A DNA stretch of 64,000 bases from Carposina sasakii (taxonomy: Eukaryota; Arthropoda; Insecta; Lepidoptera; Carposinidae): assembly GCA_014607495.2 (NCBI GenBank), contig CP053170.1, positions 9,362,001 to 9,426,000 on the forward strand, given 5' to 3'. Positions 33,747 to 44,710 of the stretch are shown piece after piece. The position numbers and the translations under genes were made by a program. Below the pieces are notes generated by a model. It searched no databases and was not told the origin of the DNA. It saw nothing but the letters and a program-made list of their open reading frames with translations. The stretch's first letter is position 1. The number at the start of each line of letters is the position of its first letter.

Positions 33747-33788
33747 TATATAAGTCGCGAGTTGCCTCCTTCACCAACAGGCGTCAGT
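33747..33788 (+). promoter_or_regulatory. Possible core promoter (TATA plus TCAGT initiator)
   Basis: TATATAAG at 33747-33754 is followed by TCAGT at 33784-33788, the arthropod initiator consensus, at slightly long spacing. It faces the Cys-rich ORF at 33849. Confidence 0.4.
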
Positions 33789-33848
33789 ATCGTTCTAACA
33801 GTGACGGTGAGCACACGCGTTTTGCCCCTCTTTGCACACCATCGGGAA

Positions 33849-34160
33849 ATGCTCAGGTATTTCTTAGCTTTTTATAAAGAAAAATACAAAAAACCTTATG
33901 TAATTTTCGTGCAAATATCGAGAAATTATTCGCTTAGTCTTGTGCATTGTGATCAAAAGTACCAGGGTGACAGAAGTTGTGAAGAGTTAATAATGTTGGA
34001 GCTTATCTCCGATTGTGCGAGAGGCTGTATGAAATATAACCTTTGCCTTTCAAAGGATTACGAGGAACCATGTTCGTGTAGGTTCAAAAGGTTATCTGAT
34101 TTCGAATTTGAAAGAAAAAATGATTTTTCTTTCGCTTCTAATCTGCATTATACTATTTGA
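33849..34160 (+). CDS. Small cysteine-rich ORF, 103 residues, hypothetical
   Basis: ATG at 33849 to the stop at 34158-34160. Seven Cys cluster in residues 34-77 with spacing C-x9-C-x11-C-x3-C-x5-C-x8-C-x-C; the last six (C..CxxxC..C..CxC) fit a CS-alpha/beta or knottin-like fold. The N-terminus from this ATG is a poor signal peptide. A donor-like CAG|GTATTT lies 5 nt after the ATG, and CTTAG just before the Cys-rich part could be an acceptor, so the true first exon may be elsewhere. A possible TATA/initiator lies upstream. A Helitron-like repeat begins 27 bp after the stop. Secretion and a peptide-ligand or defence role would be guesses; the Cys pattern and the promoter-like sequence are the only support. 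Confidence 0.4.
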   Translation: MLRYFLAFYKEKYKKPYVIFVQISRNYSLSLVHCDQKYQGDRSCEELIMLELISDCARGCMKYNLCLSKDYEEPCSCRFKRLSDFEFERKNDFSFASNLHYTI

Positions 34161-34187
34161 TATTTTGATTTTTAAATATATTTTATG

Positions 34188-34515
34188 ACTAGTGGACGCC
34201 TGCGACTCCGTCCGCGTGGACTACAGAAAAAACAAAATGTCGAAATTATCCCGGATAAAAACATTTTCCCGGGATAAAAAATAGCCTATATGTTATGTGG
34301 GACCTGTCAAAATATATTCCTGAAAACTGCATCGAAATCGGTTCAGCCGTTTCTGAGATTAGCGTGTACAAACGCACAGACAAACAGACAAATATTCCAA
34401 AAATCATTGTTTTGGGTACTACTGCGTTGATAAAGGTCTCCTATAATATTTTTTCTCATATATCCTCCATGTACCGACAGCGATCCATTACATTTCTTTA
34501 TATGTATAGAAGAAG
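34188..34515 (-). mobile_element. Helitron-like repeat, near full length
   Basis: ACTAGTGGACGCCTGCGACT start (complement of ..CTAGT), core GTTATGTGGGACCTGTC, end TTATATGTATAGAAGAAG. Same subfamily as 1138-1440 and 40906-41228. Confidence 0.6.
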
Positions 34516-34640
34516 ATAGATAGATAGAATAGATAAGATTTGAGAAATACGACTAGATTTTAAAGTTTTAAAATGTGGAAATGTCATACTAGGTCAACAA
34601 TTTTATGTCGATAAATGCAAGCAGACAGCATGTGTGAAAG

Positions 34641-34923
34641 CTCCCAGGGGGTAATTCTAGAAATTTTTTGAACCGAAACGCAACCACTGACGAGCCGTTA
34701 ACGAAACGCGGTGCGAAGTAATATATATTTACCGCTTGAGTAATAAGGTATATTTTAGCATGCATCGGTCGCGAGTGTGACAGAATAAAAACAAATATCT
34801 GACTCGTGCTGAAATGTGTCTAATTACGTCACCATAAAGTAATGATTGCTTTGTTCCGAGTGTCTACGACGGTTCCGTTTCGGCTTCGTTCCAACTCGAG
34901 ACTTTTCGAGAATTGGCTCCCAG
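34641..34923 (+). mobile_element. 283-bp MITE, 'CTGGGAGCCAATTCT' ends
   Basis: Inverted partner of 23433-23719. Ends CTCCCAGGGGGTAATTCTAG and AGAATTGGCTCCCAG. Confidence 0.65.
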
Positions 34924-35169
34924 TGGACAATATAATTTATGTTATGGTTACGTTTTAACTGTCATAGTAAAAAAACTCGAATTATGTTCTTCTAAATAAG
35001 GATAAGCTTGATCCCAAAAATTATTAATAAAAATTTATAAATTAAACATGGAAGGATAAAATATTAAATCTACGATACCTACACGAATTGCTTTATTTAA
35101 TACGGCTAAAGATATATTTATAAAAGATAGATTTCAAACATAACCTCTAAATTAGCATATACATGATAT

Positions 35170-35409
35170 AATAAAGGGGCATCTTAAGCGAAATGTTACA
35201 AATATGCTCTACCATAAAGAACCTATTTACAAAGTTTGAGACTCGAAATGACATTTATATTTTTCAAGACTGTAAGAACATAGCTTGTGTTGTTTATGAA
35301 TGCTGCATACTATCTGGAAAATAAACATGTGACTTCTAGTCTCAAATTTTATGTCAAAGTTTCTCTACAGTAGGCTGTTTTCAAAGCATTTCGCCTTATT
35401 ATATCCTGT
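35170..35409 (+). mobile_element. 'GTAACA' fold-back MITE
   Basis: AAAGGGGCATCTTAAGCGAA..GAGACTCGAAATGAC..GACTTCTAGTCTCAAATT..CATTTCGCCTTATTATATCC. Family as 41526-41799. Confidence 0.55.
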
Positions 35410-35944
35410 ACAGTCAAATCCAATGTTAACATTTCCGTAGTCATTTTTACCCTTATAGATGGACGCGTAGCAAATGCTACGGACTACGAACTTGCTACGG
35501 TGGTAAAACTTTGCTGTTTTATTAATATTACAAAACTGCGTCTAAAGTTCTTTAAAAATGACATTTGACAGCAAAATTTATGAAATATCTATCAAATGTA
35601 GACAATGTTAAGCTTAATTGTCTCTGGCAAGTAAATAAAATATCCTAAAAATTTACACCAAAATTTTTCAAATTTTTTTAAACAACTCTAAGCGGTAACT
35701 TGGTCGTAAAAAAGCACTAAAATATAACCAAAAGACGTTCACACACTTTTTCCTACCTCAGCCATATATTTTTCACCAAATGTTCCTACGAACGAGTATT
35801 ATATGTTGGCATGTATTACCTGATTTCCCCTGCGAGCCACTTGGTAATTGTTTTCGGGTAATTATGAGGCAAAGTGCTGAATTTGGGGTTGGATTTCAAA
35901 GGGAATAGACAAAAATAGGTTCATAAAGCTCAGTTGTATAACAA

Positions 35945-36034
35945 CTAGTGGATGTCCGCGACTCTGTCCGCGTGGATTGCAGACAAAACAAAATGTCGAA
36001 ATTATTCAATATAAAAATATTTTCCCGGGATAGA
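35945..36034 (-). repeat. Helitron-like fragment
   Basis: CTAGTGGATGTCCGCGACTC..TTTTCCCGGGATAG. Confidence 0.5.
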
Positions 36035-36388
36035 TGCACGGGAGCACAAAAGATTTTTCTCTAAATTTATCTCACAAAAGATATTTTGAGTGCTGGTCCT
36101 CAAAAGGCGGCCCGGCTCGTCTCATGTGTCACTTTGGCTGGAGAAACTATTGAGAACTAGATTTTTAACCTTCTCGGGCTTTTATTCATCTTAAAATAAA
36201 TGTCCGACCAAGTAGAAAAATATGTAGAGAAAGGTCTGGTCAAGGGTAGGCCTAAACTGAAGAGCATGTATGAACGAAAAATATAATTAAACATGATGGA
36301 AAACCTCTTTTAAATGAAAAAACTCGAATGAATGAATGAATCTAAGTTCTATCTCTCTATCTCAAGTTTAAATGAAACCACCCCCCCC

Positions 36389-36534
36389 TAGCATGACCAC
36401 GCATCGTGGATATCGTATCGTACGATATCGTATCATCTCTATACAAAATTCAACATAGCGGCTATATTTATCGTATTTGGACAGGCTAAATGTCGATAAA
36501 TCGGTTTATCATATTGCGTTTCGCAGGTCATGCT
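36389..36534 (-). mobile_element. 146-bp MITE, 'TAGCATGACC' ends
   Basis: TAGCATGACC..GGTCATGCTA; inverted copy of 5824-5954. Contains a palindromic GATATCGTATCGTACGATAT. Confidence 0.65.
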
Positions 36535-36869
36535 ACTTGTGCAGCCGTTAAGGCTCTAGCTAGAGCGTGTCAAAGAAATGTTCATATATACTGATGGAAG
36601 TATGAACGCCTGCGCTTAGTTTATCAGCAAAAATGTCTAATACTTCTGTTTGTTGTTGTTCTTCGACTGGCGCTCTTTCATTCACTTGTTTGCTTGATTG
36701 TGCACTGACATTTTTTGTCTAAATACTTTATTAGAATAAATAGTTACACAGTTATAATTTTGCTGTTGCTTTCATTTCATACATAACATAACATACGTAC
36801 ATCCATACACTCGAAAAACATAACCCTTCTTCTGGCGCAGTCAGATAAAAAAGATGTGAGGACGTCCTG

Positions 36870-37060
36870 TGCTAATGCAGGGCTTCATTTGAATACATCA
36901 GCTGCATCTCCTTCCGTGCATGTCGTAAGAGTCGACTAAGGAACTTGCGGAGTTTTCTTAGGCAATGAGCTAGCTTGTCAGTGATCTTTGACATCAGACC
37001 GCTCTTTGATAAACGTGGCTGCGGAATTTTCTTCGTGGTCTTGCAGTTCTGGCTACCTAA
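36870..37060 (-). repeat. SINE-like repeat, 'GCATGTCGTAAG' family
   Basis: CCTGTGCTAATGCAGGGCTT, TTCCGTGCATGTCGTAAGAG and TTTGATAAACGTGGCTGCGG. Confidence 0.6.
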
Positions 37061-37244
37061 TTTCGGCAACACAGCCGTATATATTTATTTATTTATTATT
37101 ATTAGAACGGCTGACGTAACCACATTCTATTATTATTTTTTTATTATAAAATTAGTTGTTTTACAATATTTACGCTGTTTGACTGCAGGTAATAGTTTCC
37201 TTATATACATCTTCGGGTAAATTTTGACCCATTTTGGAATAAAA

Positions 37245-38280
37245 AGGTTTTTAGGGTTCCGTACCTCAAAAGGAAAAAACGGAACCCTTATAGAAGATCA
37301 CTTTTTTTTTTTTTCTGTCAAGACCCTTTTTCTCAGGAACGCGTGGAGGTATGAAGCTGAAATTTGTATCTATCAGGTTCTCCCTTGAAGCTGTGAAAAA
37401 ATCAAATTTAAGCCAACGCAATCAAAAGATACAGCCGTTTATGCCGCAAATTTTCGACCTGCAAGGGAATCAAAACTAGGGTGCTTCCCGTGAACTCAGC
37501 AAATTTGGTACGAAGCAACGTCTTTGTGTAAAGGAAAAATTACGAAAACCTATTTTTGTTACATCACATAATATATTTTTTTTAAATAATTTTAAACTTA
37601 CTACCCATTTCCTCATAAACGCGTAAAGGTATTAAATTGAAATTCATACCAAATACTCAGGTCTATAATACCTTTAAGCTGTAGCAAAATCAAACCGTCA
37701 ACGCAATCAAAAGAAAACAATTTAAGCTCATATTTTGAAAGATAGAAGGAATCAAAACCTAGGGTACTCCAGTCGACCAGAACTTGAAATTTGGCTGAAG
37801 CAACGTTTTAAGCACACATAAAGGAAAAATTCCGAAAACTTAAATTTTTAGTTACATTACAAAATATATATTTTTAATTTACTTATTACTTTTTTCCTAT
37901 GAACGCGTAGAGCTATCAAGTTGAAATTACAAATACTTTTTAGAATGAATCCCCAAAATGGAATTTCCACATATTTTTTCCATAAACAGTTTATACAATA
38001 CCCTGCAAAACTGCTTACGCGGTTTACTGCAGGTAATCGCAAGTTTCCAGTTATATTATAGATAAATGATATGTGTTAATATAAAATAAAGGATTACTTA
38101 CATAAAGAGATCTTTTCTTAAATTTATGCTCCTCCATCTTTCCCCATTGTAATGTAATTTCATTTTGCAATAAAAATACCATAGTTATGACCATTGTCGT
38201 AATGAACGAACTTTGTAAACCTTGCAGGTTTGTACGGAACCCTCGGTGCGCGAGTCCGACTCGCACTTGGCCGGTTTTTT
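37245..38280 (+). mobile_element. Approximately 1-kb interspersed repeat, 'AGGGTTCCGTACCTC..TTGGCCGG' type
   Basis: AGGGTTCCGTACCTCAAAAG with the facing ACGGAACCCTTATAGA at one end, and TGTACGGAACCCTCGGTGC..CGACTCGCACTTGGCCGG at the other. GTTCCGTAC recurs inverted, and the interior repeats a 'GGAACGCGTGGAGGTAT..AAATTTGGTACGAAGCAACG' unit about three times. This pair of ends is a common repeat boundary in Lepidoptera; class uncertain. Confidence 0.6.
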
Positions 38281-38335
38281 ATTTAGAAAATAAGCGATAA
38301 TAAAGTTATTATACTCGTATTATATGTATATTATG

Positions 38336-38590
38336 GTGGTGCCGGCAGAGTAGAATTCGTACCACCCCATGCCTGCCCGTGGGTATCGTACGAGGCGATT
38401 AAGGGTTTCCGGGAGGTGGGCAGCAGCGCCTCCCGTGCTGACAACATAGTCCGAAAATCACACTGCGGTCACCAACCCGCCTGCCCAGCGTGATGACTAT
38501 GGGCAAAATCCCCCCATGGCAGTAGCCTTGTGGCGTGCTCTGGGGCAGGCCAACGTCCAGCAGTGGACTGCAATAGGCTGACAATGATCT
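38336..38590 (+). repeat. RTE-tail SINE, near full length
   Basis: GGTGCCGGCAGAGTAGAATT..GTCCAGCAGTGGACTGCAAT. It is followed at 38,620-38,715 by a 'GCATGTCGTAAG' SINE-like fragment. This pair is the template for the mosaic at 39451-39897. Confidence 0.65.
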
Positions 38591-38932
38591 ATATTATATC
38601 GATCCAAACAATATACAGGTACACACGGCTGTGTTCTCAAAATAGAATTATCCAGAACTGTAAAATCGTAAAGGAGATATCACAACCTTTAGCAGAACAG
38701 ATGGCCATACGTAAATAGTTGTAGAACACTTTCCGAATCTATAAGGCTGCCTGTATAAGCGGAGCGATGCGGCGGAAGAAACGGACAAATATTAGATAGT
38801 ATTGCCAAAAATTCCGCTTTAAGGGATTTGCGAGTTCGTGGCAGCGGAGCGGGGGAGCGGGGCAGCGGAGCGGGGCAGCGGGGGGGCGGGATATAGTGTG
38901 CCGCTCGTACGTGCGTGCGTTTTGTTGTAAAA

Positions 38933-38995
38933 ATGGATGAAAGACTCATCGAAAGCGTATACTTAACGAAACAAAGGATGCGGCATGGAATGTAA
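38933..38995 (+). pseudogene. MADF-domain gene remnant of the Harbinger element
   Basis: MDERLIESVYLTKQR fits the start of the MADF DNA-binding protein that accompanies the transposase in PIF/Harbinger elements; the frame stops after 20 residues. Confidence 0.45.
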
Positions 38996-39229
38996 TTATT
39001 ACTGAAGCGAACATACAGTAAGTAAATATAGCTATTAGTTAGTATTTAGTTTTATTTAAGAGTGCAAGATTAATTCTTCATTCTCTCTATTCTTGACGTG
39101 CCGCCATGGAACCTTCCCCGTAGAATCGTTGACCGATTAATATCTGCTCGTTGTGGTTTGTCCGGTTGCCGGGTGCACGTGCTTTTATTATTTTATCAAC
39201 TGTTTCGATTTTGGTATCGTACCACTTTC

Positions 39230-40430
39230 GTGCCAGTACCCCAAAAGTTGCTTACGACGTGCTCGTGACAATCGGTAATTAAATACCCTTTTTTCTTAAC
39301 GGGGGTATGGCCTCATAAAATTTTCCATTAATGGAAAAGCTTCGTCTCCTATAAATACAAATGGCATTGGTTTCCGGGACTGGCTGTGGTAAATGTAACC
39401 TCCCCTCTTTTGGGCGAAAATACTGTCATCAAAAATTCCTGCAGCGTCCCGGGACAACATAGTCCGAAAATCACACTGCGGTCACCTGCAACAAAGGGCC
39501 GTGCCCATGATGACTATGGGCAAAATCCTGGTAGAAATGAATATCTATTTCCCCATCTTAAAAACTATACCAGCCTTGTCAGCGTCTGGAAACAACTACG
39601 AGACAACCTCTGGGGCAGGCGAAAGCGTCCAGCAGTGGACTGCAATAGGCTGACAATGATCTATCTTATTATACGATTCCAAACAATATACACGTCGAAA
39701 AAAAGGAAGAACAATACATACACCGCGATAAGACACATTATATATACACTGCGTCGACGCTGTGTATGGCAGCTGAAGAAACTATCTGGGTATTCTCCAT
39801 GGTTACTCTACAAGCTCAACACCAACATCAGAATTATCCAGCGCTTCGCAGAGGTAAAGGAGATATCACAACCAGAGGCAGATTCGAGCAGATGTTTATA
39901 ACAATTTTAGTAATATTTTTTAATAGGGGAGATGACGCACTGTATTTTTTCTTTTTTATTATACTCAAACAATTACCAGATACGGGTCACACCCGGGATT
40001 TCTACCTAATTTGCTAAGTGGATAAAAGATCTTATTAACGGACTAATTAGAATTTCGTATTTTTGACCCATGCATCTCACCTATTATACATATTATATAT
40101 GAGCGTTTTTAGAAAGCGGTCGTGTGGTATTTTTCTGAAAACGCTCATATATCATGGTATCAACTTAAAAAATAAATCAGTTACTTTAATTTTAAAATGA
40201 GTACTTACTTTAAACACACTGCTAACCTTTCACGACTACTGTAGAATTTGCGGAAATAGAGTTCTGTTTCTGAATATATGGTTGAATTAAAGAGTGTAAC
40301 TCATGAAAAGTAGGTCGTGAAATTCTATAAGAATTTTCGAATGTTTCTTCATCAGCAGTTTGGAAAAAAGTATAATATTCACCGTGCACTGAACCGATAC
40401 TTGATATGATTTCTTAACCAAAATCATGTT
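39230..40430 (-). pseudogene. Harbinger (DDE_4) transposase pseudogene
   Basis: Two islands on the minus strand. At about 40,205-40,430 YRISRPTFHELHSLIQPYI and KQNSI match the N-terminal helical part. At 39,230-39,450 GRDAAGIFDDSIF, MPFVFIGDEAFPLMENFM, RPYPR, then a stop and VFNYRLSRARR match the catalytic region around the second Asp. The middle, with the first Asp, is replaced by the mosaic sequence, and the final Glu block is lost. Dead. Confidence 0.75.
39451..39897 (+). repeat. Block-interleaved copy of the 38,436-38,705 repeat pair
   Basis: Exact or near-exact blocks of the upstream SINE pair (GACAACATAGTCCGAAAATC.., ATGACTATGGGCAAAATCC, CTGGGGCAGGC, CGTCCAGCAGTGGACTGCAA.., CCAAACAATATACA, AGAATTATCCAG, AAGGAGATATCACAACC) occur in the same order, separated by blocks of unrelated sequence of 5-80 bp. 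The resulting 171-residue plus-strand frame is a chance product. Confidence 0.6.
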
Positions 40431-40905
40431 TTCTTAGAGAATTATAATATAGTATGCTGAGACTTCTTCTTCCAAGTCCAGCTCTTCTTCTTTTCCTCAA
40501 GCAATGCGAGGTATTTTAACTTTTGTGTCGACAACATGTCTGTTTTCCGTTATTTAAACTGGCCGCTTGCCGCTCGACTCGGTCTAACTAGCCCCGCAAA
40601 TCCGCTCGCTATACTCTCTCCCCACCTGCTCCGCAAGCTCGCTTCGCTTAAATGGACAGAAACAATCCGCAACTCCGCTCCGCAATACTCGCTCGCCCTG
40701 CTCCGCAAGCTCGCTCTGCTTAAATGGACAGGCAGCCTAACGAGCTCGTTAGGGTTGTCGGGGTAGTCACCCTGTATTATGCTCCCTTTATTATTATGAC
40801 CGTCTTGGGGGTGATTTATGGGCGTTTTGTGTTATAAAATTTTCTTGTGGACAGATTAAGTTTAATTTTCTGCATTTCACAATCTTATCTATACATTTAT
40901 CTTCT

Positions 40906-41228
40906 ATACATATAATAAAAATGTAACGGATCACTGTCTGATCTGTACATCGGAGATATATGAGAAAAAATTTATACGAGACCTTTATCAACGCAACAGT
41001 ACCCAAAAGAATGATTTTTGGAATTTTGTCTGTTTGTCTGTACGTTTGTGCACGCTAATCTCAGAAACAGCTGAACCGATTTCGATACAGTTTTCAGGAA
41101 TATAGATGTGACAGGTCCCACTTAACATAGGCTACTTTTTATATCCAGAAAAATGTTTTTACCCCGGATAATTTCGACATTTTGTTTTTCTGTAGTCCAC
41201 GCGAACGGAGTCGAGGGTGCCCACTAGT
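40906..41228 (+). mobile_element. Helitron-like repeat, full length
   Basis: TACATATAATAAAAATGTAACG start, CAGAAACAGCTGAACCGATT core, end GTCGAGGGTGCCCACTAGT. Confidence 0.6.
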
Positions 41229-41525
41229 GTTTAACTAAATGTTTAAGTTTTAGAAAAAATATAGAATAACTTTCATTAGCTCAGCACCTTATTATGTGAC
41301 TAGCAGAACCTCGACAGATTTCCTTGCTGAAACTATTGGAATTTTAAGTTCACCTTCCAACCCTTTTAAACACACACTGAAAAGGTTCGAAATCGAATTG
41401 GAAATCAAACATGCAAATTCGGTTCCAAACTGAATACTTCCACAACGATATAGGTAAACTCGCTGCTACCAGCGTACTACGTGATGCGAGTCCTCTGTAG
41501 GTACTATGCAATTAGGTTACATATT

Positions 41526-41799
41526 CAGGGTGTAACAGAAATGGTATGTTAAGCGAAAAGCTATCTACCTATATATAGCTCACTGTAGAGAATCTTTTTC
41601 TAAAATTTGAGACTCGAAATCACATTTTTATTTTTCAAGATTGTATGAACATTCCTGAGTTGTTTAGGAATTCTCCATACTATCTGGAAAAATAAATATG
41701 TGATTCCGAATCTCATATTTTGTGGGTTCTTTTAGTGGGCTATTTACATAAATTTACATAAGTTTTTCGCTTAGCATACCCCTTTTGTTACATCCTGTA
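41526..41799 (+). mobile_element. 'GTAACA' fold-back MITE, full length
   Basis: CAGGGTGTAACAGAAATGG and CCCCTTTTGTTACATCCTG are the ends, with TA at the right. GAGACTCGAAATCACATTTT and ATATGTGATTCCGAATCTC face each other inside, so nearly the whole 274 bp can pair with itself. Confidence 0.7.
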
Positions 41800-41814
41800 T
41801 ACAGTCACGCCGAT

Positions 41815-41940
41815 TATCCCCCAAAGAGGTTGCGCAGAAGTGTGTCATTTACAAACCGACTTTTTACCAGTTAGCCTGTTAAGATCCACGTGGTAAGGGG
41901 TGAGCCTACCGCCGCTTTTTGGGCACAAATTTAAATAAAA
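41815..41940 (-). repeat. Interspersed repeat, 'CCACGTGG' family
   Basis: AAGATCCACGTGGTAAGGGG and GCCGCTTTTTGGGCAC, complement of 8337-8590. Confidence 0.55.
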
Positions 41941-42082
41941 TGATATTTGTTTTTATGGCCGAGTGCCCACCTGACACCAACCCACCTCGGGCATAGCTAA
42001 GTGACAAATTCTCTCTTTAAATGTTTAAGTTTCAAATTAACGCATTTTCTTAAAATTACATAATTTTATTGCAATTTTTTTT

Positions 42083-42860
42083 TGACGTGAAACGTCTTTA
42101 AAATCGCGCCGACACATACGGGTACCAGGTTTAAAAACTGGACCGTAACGAAAAGGTCTATATCATCGTACCTTAATAATTAAAAAACTATTGGTCTTAG
42201 AAACAAAAATGTGGTGTAAATATTTCACTTATATAGTCAGCTCGCTGTTATGACATTGAGTTCGTGTCGGGGTCAAGCGGGGGGGCGGGGGAGGGATACT
42301 GCGATAACTGTGCGAAACCGGCGCTCGCGCTTGTTTCTATTCAGTGTAACTCGTGACTCCGACTTTATAGCGTGGTGATTCTTTCGTGTGTTTGTCAATT
42401 TATTTGAACCGATTGATTTATACAAAAATAAGTGTAATTTGGACAGTATTTATATCTATACTAATATTATAAAGCTGAAGAGTTTGTTTGTTTGTTTGTT
42501 TGAACGCGCTAATCTCAGGAACTACTGGTCTGATTTGAAAAATTCTTTCAGTGTTAGATAGCCCATTTACCAAGGAAGGCTACAGTCTATACAACAACCT
42601 GCCCGGCTTCGCACGGGTACAACGCCCCCTCACGCGGACGAAGTCGTGGGCGGCTGCTATTTAAAATAACCAGAAAGTGACAATAAATATATAAACATTT
42701 GCTATGTATTTTATGTTTCTATTACGTACCTGTTCTTTTTTTATTAAAATACTTAAAACAGCGTCCATCTTGTTTTCATTTCAATCTTTTACTTTAAAAG
42801 CGATTCGCTAACATAGACGTTTCACGTTAAAACCAACGGCCGTGTGCCCCGACACAGCCC
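42083..42860. mobile_element. Possible 0.75-kb element with inverted 'ACGTGAAACGTCT' ends, containing a Helitron-like repeat
   Basis: GACGTGAAACGTCTTTAAAA with GCCGACACA near the left, and AGACGTTTCACGTTAAAACC with CCCGACACAG near the right, are inverted. The interior has GC-rich stretches (GGGGGGGCGGGGGAGGG; CCGGCGCTCGCGC). A separate Helitron-like copy (ACTAATATTATAAAGCTGA..GCGGACGAAGTCGTGGG, about 42,452-42,660) is nested inside. Confidence 0.4.
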
Positions 42861-42869
42861 CACCCGCTT

Positions 42870-44470
42870 TTTCATCTAATCTTATATATTTACATAAATC
42901 ATTCAGTCGTTAATATTCGATCCAGTTTGGTCTTATTTAAATACTTCGAATACAACCAATAAAATATTCTTCTAGCATCGTCTACAAAAATAAGTATATA
43001 ACACCATTTAAGTATATTAAAAAGAATTACAATGTATTTAGCTAATTAAACAGATAAATTAAAGCTCTTTTCAGTTGTAAGTACAGACGAACATAGATAT
43101 AAATGGATAACATCAGACAGTGGCTGGAGAGTATAGAATTCTGTAGACAGTAGACATTAGTTGAAAAAGCAGGTTCTATTTGGCAAAGTATTTTTAAATG
43201 AGTAACTCCGTAGGTTTATAAAGTTTGGTCAATCATGGTATCATACATTGTCCAACTTCTCGCCTTTTTACAGTACCATAATAACAATTCTTCAATTTAT
43301 GGTATCTAGTTTTTAAGTCTATTAATCAGAAAACAACAATCAAGTCATTAATAAATTTAGCGAAATATTTAGTAAGGTTCATCAAATTCTTATATTATTT
43401 AACGTTTTGGTGTAACTATGTGTCTTCACCCTTTCTTGTACCTACAAAGTAGAATAATGGTACTCGTACATTCACGACCGAGCAATCGAAGCTTTTATAC
43501 ACCACAGTATCAAAATTCGTAATCGAACCAAAATTTGTGACATTTTCTCCAACCCCTATTACCTGACTTGAATTAAGTCCCCGTTTCTTGTTCCCACATA
43601 TTTAAGGATCGCATAAAACCGCGTCGTCTATTCACATCTACATCCATAAACAGATCCATTTACTGCCATTTAATATCCGCTTTCAAATTATTTTTCGGGA
43701 AATTTCCAAATTGAGTACACAAATTTATCTCAAGTAGAAACGGCCCTCGATGTTTTTGCAGATCGATGTTATGTTTACTTTAAAGGCTCGAGCCCTATAT
43801 TGTATGACAAAGGTCTGTATGTATGTATGTATATCTAAAGTCGAACAAACAAAACGTGGCACAAAACATTTTTGCAAGTTGGATAAGTAAGGTAATACTT
43901 CGTGATACTAGCCTACTGTAGCCTTGATAACGAAGAACAAACATTTATCAACTCTTTTGACAGTTCGAGATAAATAAGGATAGAGCTAGGTATGTGCTTT
44001 ATGTTAAAAAAAACCTTATACATGTATTGTGATATCTTACAAGTCGAACAAACAAAACGATGGCAACAAAACATTTTTGCAACGTTTTCCAAATTATGTA
44101 AATATCAGTCAAATCGTTGTGAACAAGTAAGTGTAAAATCGTACATGTTACTCTTTGGTATGGCTCACCCTGATAAAAATAATATTTCAAGTACTTCTTA
44201 AAGACTTAACCACGCTACACATTAGTTAAAATAAATACCTTTCAAAGTAATGGTATAGGAGTAGATACCAACATTAAATAGGTATCTTATAATGTACCCT
44301 ACCCCTGACTTATAGGGTCGTAAACTGAACGTGAGACCACTACGTAATGGGCACAAAAGTACCCCAATACTGACGTGACATAGGATACCCATTCCAATCT
44401 AGCAGATAAAGGGCCTTATGAACAGTGTGTAAAGTTAATTGAAATAAGTCGCGGTCATCTGCTAGTATGC
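42870..44470. other. AT-rich intergenic DNA
   Basis: No gene or repeat recognised. Short ORFs at 43,999-44,200 on both strands lack any feature. Confidence 0.4.
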
Positions 44471-44475
44471 CATCC

Positions 44476-44710
44476 TACTATAATACTGTAAACGCGAAAG
44501 TTTGTAAGTATAGATGGATGGATGGATGTTTGTTACTCTTTTACGTAGAAATGGCTGGAGCGATTTTAATCAAATTTGGTACTGAGTTAGTTGACACACT
44601 AGATTAACACATAGGATACTTTTATCCCGGGAAAATATTTTTATCCCGGATAATTTCGACATTTTGTTTTCTCTGCAGTCCACGCGGACGAAGTCGCGGG
44701 CGTCCACTAG
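44476..44710 (+). mobile_element. Helitron-like repeat, full length
   Basis: ACTATAATACTGTAAACGCG start, GTTGACACACTAGATTAACA core, end GTCGCGGGCGTCCACTAGT. Confidence 0.6.

Larger units (their letters stand above)
38745..40737. mobile_element. PIF/Harbinger DNA transposon, decayed, with complete ends
   Basis: Bounded by GGCTGCCTGT at 38745 and ACAGGCAGCC at 40728-40737 and flanked by the target duplication TAA (38742-38744, 40738-40740), as PIF/Harbinger elements make. Inside are a MADF-like start on the plus strand and Harbinger transposase remnants on the minus strand, the usual opposed two-gene layout. The right end contains a 72-bp tandem duplication (CTGCTCCGCAAGCTCGCT at 40626 and 40698). 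38,838-38,890 is a GC-rich (GCAGCGGAGCGGGG)n run. The element is interrupted by the mosaic at 39451-39897. Confidence 0.8.

Noticed and set aside
39430..39660. Active Harbinger transposase
   Set aside because: Catalytic middle replaced, stops in the C-terminal part, no continuous frame.
39386..39901. 171-codon plus-strand ORF
   Set aside because: It runs across the SINE mosaic and non-matching blocks; no domain, and the open frame is a by-product of the interleaving.
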